A stretch of DNA of 64,000 nucleotides, from contig OX422188.1 of NCBI GenBank assembly GCA_949130485.1, positions 6,753,969 to 6,817,968 on the forward strand. The letters are read 5' to 3'. Positions 35,393 through 63,474 of the stretch are shown one piece after another. The notes under the pieces are model-generated. The model made no database searches and had not been told where the DNA came from. It worked only from the letters and a program-made list of their open reading frames with translations. Every line of letters begins with the position of its first letter. Positions within the stretch are counted from its first letter, which is position 1. Source of the stretch: Agelas oroides (Eukaryota > Porifera > Demospongiae > Agelasida > Agelasidae). Position numbers and translations under genes: made by a program.

Positions 35393-38300
35393 CTAACTAT
35401 GCTGAGCAAGGATGTCTTCAGGTACAGATATGTCAATGTATGCTGAAGGATTGGTCTGACTGGAACCACTGCAGGCTCCCACTGAGAGCTGTGTCAACAC
35501 ACACAGGGGGTAGCTGTCCATGTTACTAGCAGGGTCAGCATAGTCAGTTGCTGCGACTGTGGACAAATTTTTCTTGGAACCTCTGATATTTACCGAGTGG
35601 TTCTTTCTGCTCTGCTTTCTTAGTGACTTGGGTACTACCCTCTTCTGTTTTTTCACTGACTGTGTCTGCTTCCTTGAGCTCTGATTAATGCTTTTCAAGA
35701 CCACTACTGACTTTGATTCTGTCGTGGATTTAGCAGAGGTTTTTTTCTTTTCCCTTTTCGCCATTTTGGGTTCTGTTGTTACTGCTTTACGTTTGCTGCC
35801 AGCTTGTGGCTGCTTGTGTTTGGCTTTCCCTTTCATTCTCACATTGCAACTAGTTAGTCGCTTGTACACACCACTTCTCTTACCACTACTAGCAAGCTGA
35901 GATGCTGTTGTGGAGTGGCTGAAGAGCTTTGAAAACCCAAAGTCACTTTGTTTCTGTGTGCCAGCTTTTTCACCCGGGGTATCTGCTTCCAGCACTTGAC
36001 TGACTTCAAAACCAATCTCCTGCAAGAGAAGGTATACACACACCCTTTAGCTATATAGCTAATTGCAAAACAAATGGTTGGTTACTTTAAGTGTGTGACT
36101 ATCCTTTCCATAGGAATTCAAAGAATGCTGAGACTGAGAAATATTTTATGGGAGGATAGTATAAAGTTTGCTGAAGCATTCATTTCCATGTATGGTAACA
36201 TTAACACGCATGCAACGATGATAACCAAATGCTAAAATGGTAAATAGTGTATTGTGTATACACAGATTTTATACACTGTGGTTGGTATAAGATGATAGTT
36301 CATACTGCAATTTGCTAGGCCAACATACATCAAACTCCAGCATTTTCTCCATTGTACTTCCCACCCAGGAATCAGCGGGAGTGTTGACCCTCTTTATGTT
36401 ACCATGTGTCCTTGTCCCATTGCCAATATTGTGCAGTGGGTGAATGGGTGTGCTGCAAGTGAAAGGGCCCTGGTTGAAAATGTGCATGGCTGAAGTGGGC
36501 CGTTTCAGGTCAGGGGTCTGTGAAGTGAAATAAATGCTGATGTACAACTTTGTGAACACTGCAAGTCACAATACATGCATGAACAATCAATGAACTACAT
36601 CTCCTGAATAATAAAGGCAGGCCTAGATGTTATATGCATGCAACAACACTTCAGCTGAACCTACACTCTCAATGTTGACAGGGCCACACAGACTCTTTGG
36701 TGTGATGTGGTTTGCACAGCCCAGAGTTGTGACTGGTGTGCTGGTGAGTGGGGCCACCACTTTGTCTTCCGGTTCAGTGCTGCTAAGAGAGATCAAACTT
36801 GCAATGGGTGTCTGAGATTGAGAGAAAGAAAGGCATGCTGAAATGTAGCCATTGGATAGAAAGCCCAGAGGCATAACAATAGCACTGAACTCAGGCAAAC
36901 CTAACAAATTGATAGAGTAGAGGGTCACTGCTACATTGTGCTGTATGGACATTTGCTATATTATTAAAGCTCTACAAAATCATTAATTAACTTGGTAGGC
37001 AGGAATAACTAGGTCTACTGCCTACCATTTGCAGGCCACTGAAATGCTCATCCAAGCTGCTGCACGAACTCTTCTCAGCTTTTCCTCTCTCCTGTGCAGA
37101 CTTATTTGGCTGTTGCTTTGCGTAATCTGGCTCTTTTGTACCCTCAGGTCTGTTTGCATTCTGTAGTAATGGCACTGTCTTCCTACCACGAGTGTACACT
37201 GGTCCTTCCAACTCCTCATCATCAATACACTCCAGGATGGTATGATCCAATTGCCTACCAGTCAGATGGTACTCTGACATGCTAAACTCTAGAGGTGCTT
37301 TCTCTGGGAGGTGACCCGCCATCGTCATAGCATCTTCGAACTCACCACATGGGTCTCTTGCCCTTGGGATTTCAATTTCATCCTCACTATCTCCTTGTGT
37401 GTCACTGACAGGGTTAGCAGGTGGGTAGTGGTGTGCATGGGGTGACCTGATGCTACTGCTAGCATTCTTATTCTTGTTTGACTGTCAAGAAAAGGAGCAG
37501 AATTTTATAAAATTAGCTGTGCTGTACTCTCTAACTATATATATAGCTAACCTTAGTATGGGCTCTCTCTGACTGCTTCATGTCAGCTGCAATGGTTTCC
37601 AGGAAATACTTCATTTTTCTGGATGTGGACTCCAGACAAGTGGAGCTGTGGGAGGTCTGCATGGTGTGTGTGTGTGCCAGCGTGCATGTGTGCATGTGCA
37701 GAAATATCAAGACCCACTGTTATTACAGTATCTACTAAAGCTCATAATTCCTACATACTTACCTCCAAACTTGCGATGTTGCTGTGTGGTGTAACCAATG
37801 ACTTGCCACCATTAGCAGAGGGGAGGGGCTGCTGTGTAGACTGTCTCCCAGTCTCCATGACAGTCTGACACGTGAGCTCCATGCTGACAGGGTCAAGATT
37901 GCAGGAAGGAGCAGCATCTCTGTCTTTCATAGACTGAAAATGCAGCTGGTTGCTAACAACAGTGGAATCTCCAACAATGGAAGTGGCTTCACTCGTTTGT
38001 GCTTTGCTTATGTTCTCTGTAACTTTCCCAGCAGCTTGTAGTTGTTTCTCTCCACCCTGATTTACATTTGCACTTGGAAGTTTCCTCCGCCTGCCCTTCC
38101 TTGCCTTTCTCTGCCGTGTTTTTTTGTGTCCACCATCTGCTGCACTCTTGCTACCAGAGTTTGTGTTGCTGTCCCATTTTGGTCTCTTTGGAACGGTGGC
38201 TGTGCGGTCTCCAGCCGGTCCACAACTCTCCACTTGCTCTGGTTCTGTTGCAAGTGGCTGGTTGACACCTAATTGGCTTTGAGTGGACACACCACTCAGC

Positions 38301-38824
38301 AGCTTGTTACTGCTCCCACTCTCCCTGAACATGTGGGATGGTAGCTCCCATTCCTCTAGAAGAGGGGTGTTTGGGGTGAGAAAGTGGTGTTTATTTACTG
38401 GCTGGCGGGGACATATTCGAGAGTAGGTATGGACAACACGCTGTTTGGCTACGATTGCAGTTCCATTCTTCTTTGAGATGTTTGCTGTGGAACCACTCCG
38501 ACGAGAAATTCTGAGAGAAAGGGCAACATAACAGCTAGGTATTACCGGTATGCACAAAATCACTTAAAACAAACAAAAAAACATGCGATGTAGATAAAGT
38601 GCTTTACTGCAGTGCTCACCTGTACTTGCACCATAGATAATAGAGACGTCTCTATCATCTATGCTGCATAGTCGTGCCTTGTTTAATTTATATAACAGCC
38701 GTTAAAGATGATTAATAACGAAGCCACTATAATATATGTTCCTTTATAGTTAGTTTTCAGCAGTGTTCACCCCTGGCACCCACGCATGCATGCACTGAAT
38801 GTGAACGGCCTACCTTCCAGGCAT
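35393..38824 (-). CDS. Unrecognised 7-exon gene, 760-aa basic Ser-rich protein
   Basis: Exons in transcription order are 38824-38814 (ATGCCTGGAAG, 11 nt), 38510-37763, 37656-37552, 37481-37026, 36811-36665, 36517-36329 and 36019-35393. All junctions have GT-AG and the total is 761 codons including stop. From exon 3 on, every exon boundary is phase 0. The protein begins MPGRISRRSGS and has a Lys/Arg-rich cluster (QRKARKGRRRK), a GGHKKTRQ stretch, a KRVNTPADSW motif and a strongly basic C-terminal third (KMAKREKKK, KKQKRVVPKS). This suggests a nuclear, chromatin- or nucleic-acid-associated, largely disordered protein. I recognise no catalytic domain or named family. It is tail to tail with ADAM10, with its promoter just downstream of the WD40 gene. 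Confidence 0.7.
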
Positions 38825-39045
38825 TGCACCACTGGCGCTGCTCCTTTCCAGTGTAATTCGGCAACTGCATGTACAATTCAATCATCGCGCTCAAATTGCG
38901 GCGCGCGCCACGTCGGCCAATTCTGACCAATCATTGAACAGTCAACTTTGTAGGCTTACTTATACATGTACATGTGCTATGGTCCCATACCCACACCCTC
39001 TTATGGGGGTAGTATATATCACATGAGAGCGTGGGTAAGCAAATA
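38825..39045 (-). promoter_or_regulatory. Presumed promoter of the 7-exon gene
   Basis: The 221 bp between the first exon and the WD40 stop contain a CpG-rich core (gcggcgcgcgccacg) and two ccaat boxes (38920-38935), compatible with a TATA-less promoter. It also contains the WD40 3'UTR. Confidence 0.4.
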
Positions 39046-40000
39046 CTAGCTCTGTTCTCCATGGAGTGACAGTCCTGATGCGAGAGAGTCAGCCAGCTGG
39101 GCCACAACCGCCTCAGAGGGACGTGTGAGGTCCCAGATTCTGCAAGTATGATCACATGAGGTTGTGGCAAGGTAGTGACCATCACAGGAATAGGAGCAGC
39201 CAGTGACACTTGCCATGTGCCCACGGAGGATGACTGGCTCCGAGCCAAGAGCTGCAGAAGACTGTGATATAGAAAAAGATTACATCATAGATATATATCC
39301 ATGCTGCAAGGACTCAATGTAGCGCTTCCTTTGCCTGTATTTTGCACACAACTGCACTGAACACAGACCTCGACTCTTGCCCTCCAGAAGTGAAGCCACG
39401 CCTCATGAAAACCATCTGTATCTCTCATGTTATTCTCATTCCCATAACAAATGGCATGCGTATGAGGTTCCATTACAGATTATTGTTGAAAGATAAAAGA
39501 AGCTGCTTCTTTCAAGGTGAAAGGCCCGCTGTACAGCTGCTTTTTGATCGCGCATTTGCCCTCCAGAAATCCTATCTAAATCCAGAACTCTACATGATTG
39601 CTATGAAATCTTGTGTGCCAAGATCAGTTGTGGCGGATTCCTCAAGCAACAGTATGTTCCCATGACTGTGGATAATTCACAGAATGAATACAAATCACAT
39701 AGCCGCACCCACCTTTCGTTGTTTGCGATGAAAACTGGAGATGTGGAAGGCTGGGAATGAGGCGGCATATGCTTGACAGTCCTACAGATAGCCTACATTA
39801 TTACTGACCTTGATGTTGGTCATATTCCAGAGATGAAGTTCACAAAGGTCATTGCCGGTGGCAACCTGAGAGCCATCTGGGGAGAAAGTAACGCAGTTGG
39901 TTTCCTTCCAGCCCTTCTGTAGCACATGCCAGGGAGCTGGGAAGATGGGGGAGGGGGGGATCGAGGGATATAGATACATAGGTAGTAGATACCAGTATGA

Positions 40001-40098
<98 letters not shown>

Positions 40099-41841
40099 GG
40101 TACTGTACTTCTTCCAACCATTACCTTGCGCTCTGAGGTCCCACAGAATGACCATACCCTTCCTCCCACAAGTAGCCAGCAGGTTGCCATCAGTTGGACA
40201 GCAGCTGACATCATAAACACAGTCGGGATGACCTTCCAGGGTGAGAGGAGAGTCAGGGAGGGAGAGATCCCATATCTTCACAGTACCATCCCAAGAACAC
40301 GTGGCCTGACAAAGAGAGGGAGAGAGGGAAGGGATGAAAATGGTGAGCTAAAAGATCTACCTTTCGTGACAATGTGACAACCCTAAATGTAGCACATGTG
40401 CTTTCAACAACCATCAAACTAACCAGTGAGGTTCCCCCAGGTGAGAACGAACAAGATGACACAGGACTGGTGTGGCCACGAAGTGTTTGCAGCAGGCAGC
40501 CAGTTGACACGTCCCACAGCCCCACATTGTCATCCCAGCTACATGAAGCAAGCAGGTGCCCACTGGGAGAAAACTGGCAATAGGTAACACCATAGGCATG
40601 GCCGAGCAGCCTATATACCAGCTGGAGGAAGAAAGAGAGGAGCAAAGTCGATAGGGTGTCAGGCTATTTTACCCCTCCTCCCCTTGGGAAACTAGCCTTT
40701 GGTTGAAAATCTGACGGCAATTGAACAATATTTGCTTGTCATATGGGGTGGGATCATTCTGCAAAACATCGTAAAGAATGTCATAATTGTCTTTTCTCTA
40801 CCTCATTCTGCGAAAATGTCATATTCGCTACCTAAAAATACAATCACTTACATCACGCAAAACAATTCTACGATCTGATTGGCGTCCTCAAATTTGAGAG
40901 TGACCCTGCTCCCATGTGATATGCATGTTCAGGAAACCAAAGCCTCTTCACACAAACAGGTAGCCTAGTGAGGCCAGACCCAACCTAAAAGATCTGGTCA
41001 TGCACATGACTAATGGAGGGTCTGGGAATGAGACTCTCCTGGACACGGTATTGGAATCAGACTGGTCATGCATCATGTTCCACCATAGCTTCCCATCCAG
41101 GTCATTCACTAACAGCCTGAGCCCATGAATGACTGTGGTATAAGGCACTAGTTCCACCAAGGTAGCCTTGTTACTAGTAAGTCTGGACCCCAGACCCTTC
41201 TGGCCGTGCGAGGAAGGGTCTCGGGAACCCAGAAGTGTCTTGAGTGCTGGAATGCTGCCGTCAGTGTTGATGAGGGAAAGAACGCCACTTCAGCCATACA
41301 GCGTTCGAGTTCTATTAATGACAGGCAGAAAATTGGAGTAGTACCTGACCAATCACGTTGAAGATCTGAGAAAGAAGAACTTAAAAACCGTGGCATTCCA
41401 GCAAGACACTTCCGGGTAAGGTTTTTCCCCAGACCCTTCCTCGTGCGGCCAGAAGGGTCTGGGGGTCCAGACTACCTTGTTACCAGGCCTTTGCGGGGAA
41501 TATGGAGGGGGGAGAAATAATCAAATACTGGGGGTGACAAAGACTTGTGGACGATGCTACCACCAAGGGATGTGGGCCCATACCTGGAAATCTAGCGTTC
41601 TGTGCAGTAGAATGGTTTTGTCCCACGAGCAAGATGCAAGGAGAGTGGAATCTGGAGAAAACTGACACGCTCTCACCACCCCCACGTGGCCCCTCAAGCA
41701 AGCCACTTGTTGTCCCCCCTGCACCCCCCACACCCTCACCGTCTCGTCAGATGAACAGGTGGTCACGCGACTACCACACAAGGTAAAAGAGCTACACCAG
41801 ACAGGAGCGCTGTGACCAATCAGAGTCGTCAGTGAGGACAT
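39046..41841 (-). CDS. WD40-repeat protein, 326 aa
   Basis: Exons in transcription order are 41841-41584, 40621-40424, 40305-40125, 39936-39809 and 39261-39046. They join in frame to 326 aa. The sequence is almost entirely WD40 repeats, about seven, forming one propeller. GH...FSPDG...W-D signatures recur: DETVRVWG, QFSPDSTLLASCSWDKT, QFSPSGHLLASCSWDDNVGLWD, SWDGTVKIWD, GNLLATCGRKGMVILWD, FSPDGSQVATGN, and CDHTCRIWD near the end. No SOCS, F-box or other extra domain is seen. Length and repeat style recall small propellers such as WDR38, but orthology is not established. Such proteins are scaffolds in protein complexes. It is divergent with the Rab gene. Confidence 0.82.
39997..40098. repeat. 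(GATA)n microsatellite in WD40 intron 3
   Basis: About 25 uninterrupted ATAG/GATA units lie between exons 40305-40125 and 39936-39809. The open frames through it are tetrapeptide artefacts. Confidence 0.95.
41175..41474. mobile_element. TAG...CTA foldback element in WD40 intron 1
   Basis: Left end TAGTAAGTCTGGACCCCAGA and right end ...ggtccagacta are inverted, and each arm carries cagacccttc next to a ggccg/cgtgcg core. The 9-mer ccttgttac flanks both sides (41166-41174, 41475-41483), giving a perfect 9-bp target duplication. The 300 bp include no gene. Confidence 0.8.
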
Positions 41842-42058
41842 ATGACTGGCATCAGGTGGCTCGCTGGGTGGCCACGTCCACCTAGTGTACCTTGCATGCG
41901 ACGTCGACGTCGTTTATGATGCAAGCTAGCTCTCTCTGACCTTGCAACACGCCCCTTCATGGAGGGGGAGTGGTTTGCGGACTAGTCATGTGAGGCTTCT
42001 TCACTTCCTGATCCTAGGAGAAGTTTGAGTTCGATATGCGACCTGAGATGCTGTAGCC
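41842..42058. promoter_or_regulatory. Bidirectional promoter of the WD40 and Rab genes
   Basis: 217 bp separate the two divergent ATGs. It contains gcgacgtcgacgtcg, a nested ACGTCGACGT palindrome, near 41888-41902, and gggaggggagtgg-like GC content. No TATA box is apparent. Confidence 0.5.
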
Positions 42059-58962
<16,904 letters not shown>

Positions 58963-60321
58963 CCAATTCACACTGTTGTTATATTATATTGAATGGCTGT
59001 CAGCATTAATATGAATTTTGTGTATTTCAGTTTCAAAATTTTCGTTGTTTGTATATTTAATTTGAAGTATTTATAGGTTTACTGAGAGTGAACACTAGTG
59101 ATAGGGTTGGGTGATATTGTATAATCAGCATGTAGGAACATGCAGGGTGCTATATTGCATGGTGTATCCAATGCTGTTGGCAGAGATGGCATTTCAACTG
59201 AGGGGTCTATATGTCATGACTGTGTACAAGATTTCAACGGAGGTTTCAGCAGAGTGTGTGATCACAAGCTAGAGTGTGTGAATTTACAAGAGCTAGCCTC
59301 ACTAGCCACTAGGCTCTACTTTGCTCTACTATGCTCTGCCTTGTGTTCTACTTCACTCTATCACACTCTATACCATACTCTGCAATACTCTACCTCACTC
59401 TATCATGGTAGAGTGAGGTAGAGCATAGTATATAGTGAGGTAGAGCATGGTATGAGCATGGTAGAGTGAGGTAGGGCATAGTATATAGTGAGGTAGAGCA
59501 TGGTATGAGCATGGTAGAGTGAGGTAGAGCATGGTATGAGCATGGTAGAGTGAGGTAGGGCATGGTATGAGCATGGTAGAGTGAGGCAGGGCATGATAGA
59601 GTGAGGCAGGGCATGGTAGAGTGTGGTAGGTTGAGCATAGATAATATTATACCGTATGGTAGAGCATATGGTAGAGCATGGTGGAGTGAGGTAGAGCCAG
59701 GTAGAGTGAGGTGGTAGAGTATGGTAGAGCATGGTAGAGTGAGGTAGAGCCATGGTAGAGTGAGGTAGAGCCATGGTAGAGTGAGGTAGAGCCATGGGAG
59801 AGTGAGGTAGAGCATATAGTAGAGTGAGGTAGAGCATATTAGTGAGGTAGAGTAAGGTATGAAGTGACACAGTGCCCAGGTCCTGCATGTCATTCATGTG
59901 GCGTCATCATGACTAATCTTCCCTGCAGTACCATCAGCGATAATAATGTGCAAGTGGTTGGAACTAGTTAATTAGGCCGGCATAAAGTCTTGTATACTAG
60001 TCTCGTGCCCAACCTACACATGCCTCCCATTGAGGGCGAGGTCTGGGGACGAGACTAGTCTTGTACACCGGCCCTTTAAACAAGAGTGAGTGAAGTAGAG
60101 CATGGTAAAGTGAGGTTGAGTATGCTTACCCTGGGAACATCACTAAGTTTCAAGTATATACCCTTGTATCAGTAACCAAATATACTGACATTGTTGCTCA
60201 TGCTAAAAAATGGTTTCTAGTTGTTCAGATCAATCATGATGCACACATCTACACATCTACGTACACTAATGCTATCAGTGTCTCATAGTATCAAAATGTA
60301 TTGTCATTGCAATCAATTGTC
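58963..60321. other. Tail-to-tail spacer between Rab and WASF
   Basis: Contains the Rab 3'UTR, a minisatellite (59395-59870) and a short foldback with tagtctcgtgccca / gacgagactag ends (60000-60058), flanked by gtcttgtatac and gtcttgtacac. No gene is recognised. Confidence 0.6.
59330..59870. repeat. GGTAGAGTGAGGTAGAGCATG minisatellite
   Basis: About 20 units of 19-30 bp with tatgagcatggtagagtg variants. At the left edge (59330-59400) the same motif runs in inverse orientation (ctctaccatactc), so the array is palindromic around about 59405. Confidence 0.9.
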
Positions 60322-61875
60322 TCAGGTGCTCCAATCAGAATCAGAATCATCATCATCACTGTCACTTTCTGTGTCACTGATCTCAACAGCAATCCTCCGT
60401 TTCAGGATGGATGCAACATCACTGCCAACATCTCGCTTCTTTTCCTCACCACTTCGTTCCACTCTACGAAGGTTCATGCCTGTGTAGCACAGTAAACTCT
60501 AGTAAACTCAGTATATTATAGCCCGCTAAGGAGGGGGAGAGCCTGGTACATTTTATCACGTGCGTGACGTCAAGGGTAGACACAACTTAATTACGTGGGG
60601 GTGGACTAAGCTGGGCGCCCATGCACATTCAAGCACCAGCGTTTTAAAGACTACTACAGTCTTCTTTTCAGGTAAATGTGGCTTTAGTGTGTTACCTTCA
60701 TCTTTGTAGTCAGCGATATATAGTTGTCCACGTAGAACTAGTCGATTTCTTGAGTCAGTGGTGACAACTCGAACAACAATGACGCTAGCTTACAACACAC
60801 AACAAATCACAAAGTTTCTTGCTATTCAGCCCGTCTGGTGCCGTGTCTAACACTCTGAGAATCTACTACACCCGTCTACCTTGCGATTTACGGCTGCTGT
60901 AGGCAGCGGTTTTTGTGTCATTGTTAGCTACACGTGTACTTGCCTCGATCACGAGCTCTGAACGACGTGGGCGGGATTCCGTGAGTGCCCACGTGTAATT
61001 AAGTTGTGTCTACCTTGCGTCTACCCTTGACGTCACGCACATGATGAAATGTACCAGGCTCTCCCCCTCCTTAGCGGGGAGAGCCTGGGAATGAGGCTAA
61101 GTATATTAATAACACAGGGAAGAGAAAAACTATACTGTGGGGAAAATTTTGAAGGTTAGGAGAACAAAACTTCAGGAGTGTGAGTGTGGACTCCCATGCA
61201 CTTCTAAGGGTTAACCACATCTAGCCTGTATCTTGATCACCCTTGACGACTTGATTTACAGTGATTCAAAGGCCACAAATGGTAGTCATTCCCCTTGAGT
61301 ACCTGCAAAACTTGGTGATTGCTTGTAGTTCATTTTGATTTCTTGATTAGCATTTAAAAGTATGTAGATCGCTATATCTTGTTTTCATCATGATCCTACT
61401 CATAAATGCTTGTAAGGCAATGCACAATTATTGTACAAGAGACTCTATACTCCTTGTATCAGTGACCTGTGCTTCAAGGATGTCCATTGGGTCACTGTTC
61501 CTCCCCCTCCCCCTCCTCCTGCCAACTATACTCCCGTATGGAACCCAGCTAAAGCAAGTTAGCATTCTTACCCATCTCTATGGCTCTCAGCAGTGCACTT
61601 CGCCCATCAATTTCTGGTGCCTTTGGCTTTTGAACTTCAATGGTCACTGGTGGGAGTTCTGGAGGAGGGGGCCCAGAGGGAGGTGGAGGGATGGAGGGAG
61701 GAGGAGGGGGAGGGGGGCCACCTAATCCAGTCATGGGACCAGAAGGAGGAGCAGGAGGGGGAGCAGGAGGAGGCACGGGTGGGACACTCATGGTTGGGCC
61801 AGGAGGAAGGGGAGGAGGAGGAGGAGCAGGGGCCTTGGGATAGCTAGGCTGCCTCATTCCCATATCAGGTGGCAT
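60322..61875 (-). CDS. WASF: WAVE/SCAR (WASF) family protein, C-terminal part
   Basis: WAVE proteins relay Rac signals to the Arp2/3 complex and nucleate branched actin. Two exons are visible: 61875-61572 and 60479-60322, joined in frame (phase 1). They encode a long polyproline region ([24 protein letters not shown]), a WH2 motif split by the intron ([15 protein letters not shown] then MNLRRVE), the central segment [16 protein letters not shown], which closely follows the vertebrate WASF form, and an acidic tail ending DSDWST with the conserved Trp. The N-terminal WAVE homology domain was not found here, so the 5' exons lie beyond the identified region or outside the window. The intron contains a TAG...CTA element. 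Confidence 0.88.
60519..61099. mobile_element. TAG...CTA foldback element in the WASF intron
   Basis: 581 bp with arms of about 120 bp. The left end tagcccgctaaggaggggga lacks a short terminal block, while the right end is gagagcctgggaatgaggcta. Exact 9-bp duplication agtatatta lies at 60510-60518 and 61100-61108. The left arm has tcacgtgcgtgacgtca, the right arm tgacgtcacgcacatgatga. The loop, about 300 bp, contains no recognisable gene. Confidence 0.88.
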
Positions 61876-62359
61876 CTGTAAGGATAGAACACGACCAGTA
61901 GACCTTGCATCCAATGTGCTTTAAAATCTTCCTATTTTTCTTACTAGCTCTATCCGCTTCTCTTGTTATTGCTCACACTTTGGTGCAGATAAAGCGCTTC
62001 TACGACTGTGGTATATTTTCTAGCACCTCATGGCTGGCAATAAGAGACTACGTGTCATTCTCTTGGTGGCGCGGAACAACTCCTTTTGTTTCTTGTAAGT
62101 TCCTGTGGGTCCTGGTGGTTCTCAATCAACCAAAAAAGCCACTAGGCTAGAACCTAAGTATTGACTTGATTCCTACCTTCTACAAAACTGCGGGCATAGT
62201 TTCATACGAGCAATTATACAATACATTTAGTCAATTTTGCCTGATGTTTGTTCACTCAAAGAGTATCTATAAGTGTGTGCGTTTCTCTTCACGTGTGTAC
62301 ACATGCACGCATACATTTCTTGGTGAGCACATTAATTGCTTTTCAGACACTTGTACATC
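61876..62359. other. Region upstream of the visible WASF exons
   Basis: Presumably a WASF intron. I see no exon with WAVE homology domain features on the minus strand and no repeat of note. Confidence 0.4.
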
Positions 62360-62827
62360 AGAGGAGGTTGGAAGCTAGTAATTAGTGATACGCGCGATAT
62401 AGTAATTAGTGCTACGTGAATGACATATAAACATACTGACTGCCATAGAGGCCCATAGTGAAAGGTCAACTCGATTTACACAAACAGCTTTCGTTTGTTT
62501 GGGACGAAACTCACTCAGTGGATACTGCTATAGGTGAGCTCTAGATCGACCTCTATGGCATTTTATGACACAGAGAATTTTCCGTGGGGATTCCCAAGGA
62601 AATGCTCTAATGCTTCACACGTAAGGAAGAGCTATAGCGGTCGATCTAGAGCGCACCTGGCAGTATCCACTGAGTGAGTTTCGTCCCAAACAAACGAAAG
62701 CTGCTTGTGTAAATCGAGTTGACCTTTCACTATGGGCCTCTATGGCAGTCAGTATGATTACATCATTCACGTAGCACTAATTACTAACTCGCGCGTATCA
62801 CTAATTACTAGCTTCCAACCTCCTCTG
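62360..62827. mobile_element. Long-arm inverted-repeat element with 10-bp target duplication
   Basis: Arms of about 190 bp (left start agaggaggttggaagctagt, right end actagcttccaacctcctctg) are nearly perfect complements. The 10-mer cttgtacatc flanks both sides (62350-62359, 62828-62837). The loop is about 90 bp, with no coding capacity. The ends differ from those of the TAG...CTA family. Confidence 0.85.
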
Positions 62828-62900
62828 CTTGTACATCATACTGAAAGTGAGAAAACTCCTCGAGTGTTGTACGTGCTACCGTGTGCTACATCATTCAATG

Positions 62901-63024
62901 AATGATAGATCTTGGACTATAGTTGGCAAAACTCACAAAGTTTGATCACACTCTGGTAGCCTTCAGGCAAACCTGCAAATAGAATGTTGCCAACTTCTGT
63001 GATAGTTCAAGATCTATCGCTCAT
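62901..63024. repeat. Imperfect foldback
   Basis: atgatagatcttggactata and ...tgatagttcaagatctatcgctcat pair imperfectly around ttggcaaa / ttgccaa, with a loop of about 60 bp. From 62838 to 63470 I see nothing else beyond this. Confidence 0.6.
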
Positions 63025-63474
63025 TTGAAGAAAGTGGGAAACCTACTAAGTGAAAGCAGCCACAAAGAAGAAGTGTGAGGGTGTACGGAGCCTGGAAGTG
63101 GGGGAACTACCTCCTAAGACAATGTATACCTAACGGCCAGAATAGGCTCCTACCAAAACACGGCTATGTGTACTGTTGATTGCACAACCAACGTGTGTGG
63201 GCACATCAACAATCTACCTACACTCAATTAAGTCCTCTCTACCTTCTCTCTACCCTCTACTTCACCCACGTGACAAATTATTCCAAACCCTCTCCCACTT
63301 TTCTGTACTCTAGTCTCCGCGTAACTTCATACCCAATTGCTCATCTCCAAGAGTGTTGCATAACATTTCATCACAGTACAACTTTTCTACTACATTTGCC
63401 AAGATCAAGATCACCACGGAAGCCTTGTCATCCAATATGGTGGATGCTTTCCTTTTATATCTTTGTATTTTCAC

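Noticed and set aside
39342..39665. 107-codon plus-strand frame opposite the WD40 gene
   Set aside because: It lies entirely within a WD40 intron, with no recognisable domain and no supporting splice context.
60221..60495. Plus-strand frames of 64-88 codons over the WASF last exon
   Set aside because: They are antisense to the clear WASF acidic tail on the minus strand.
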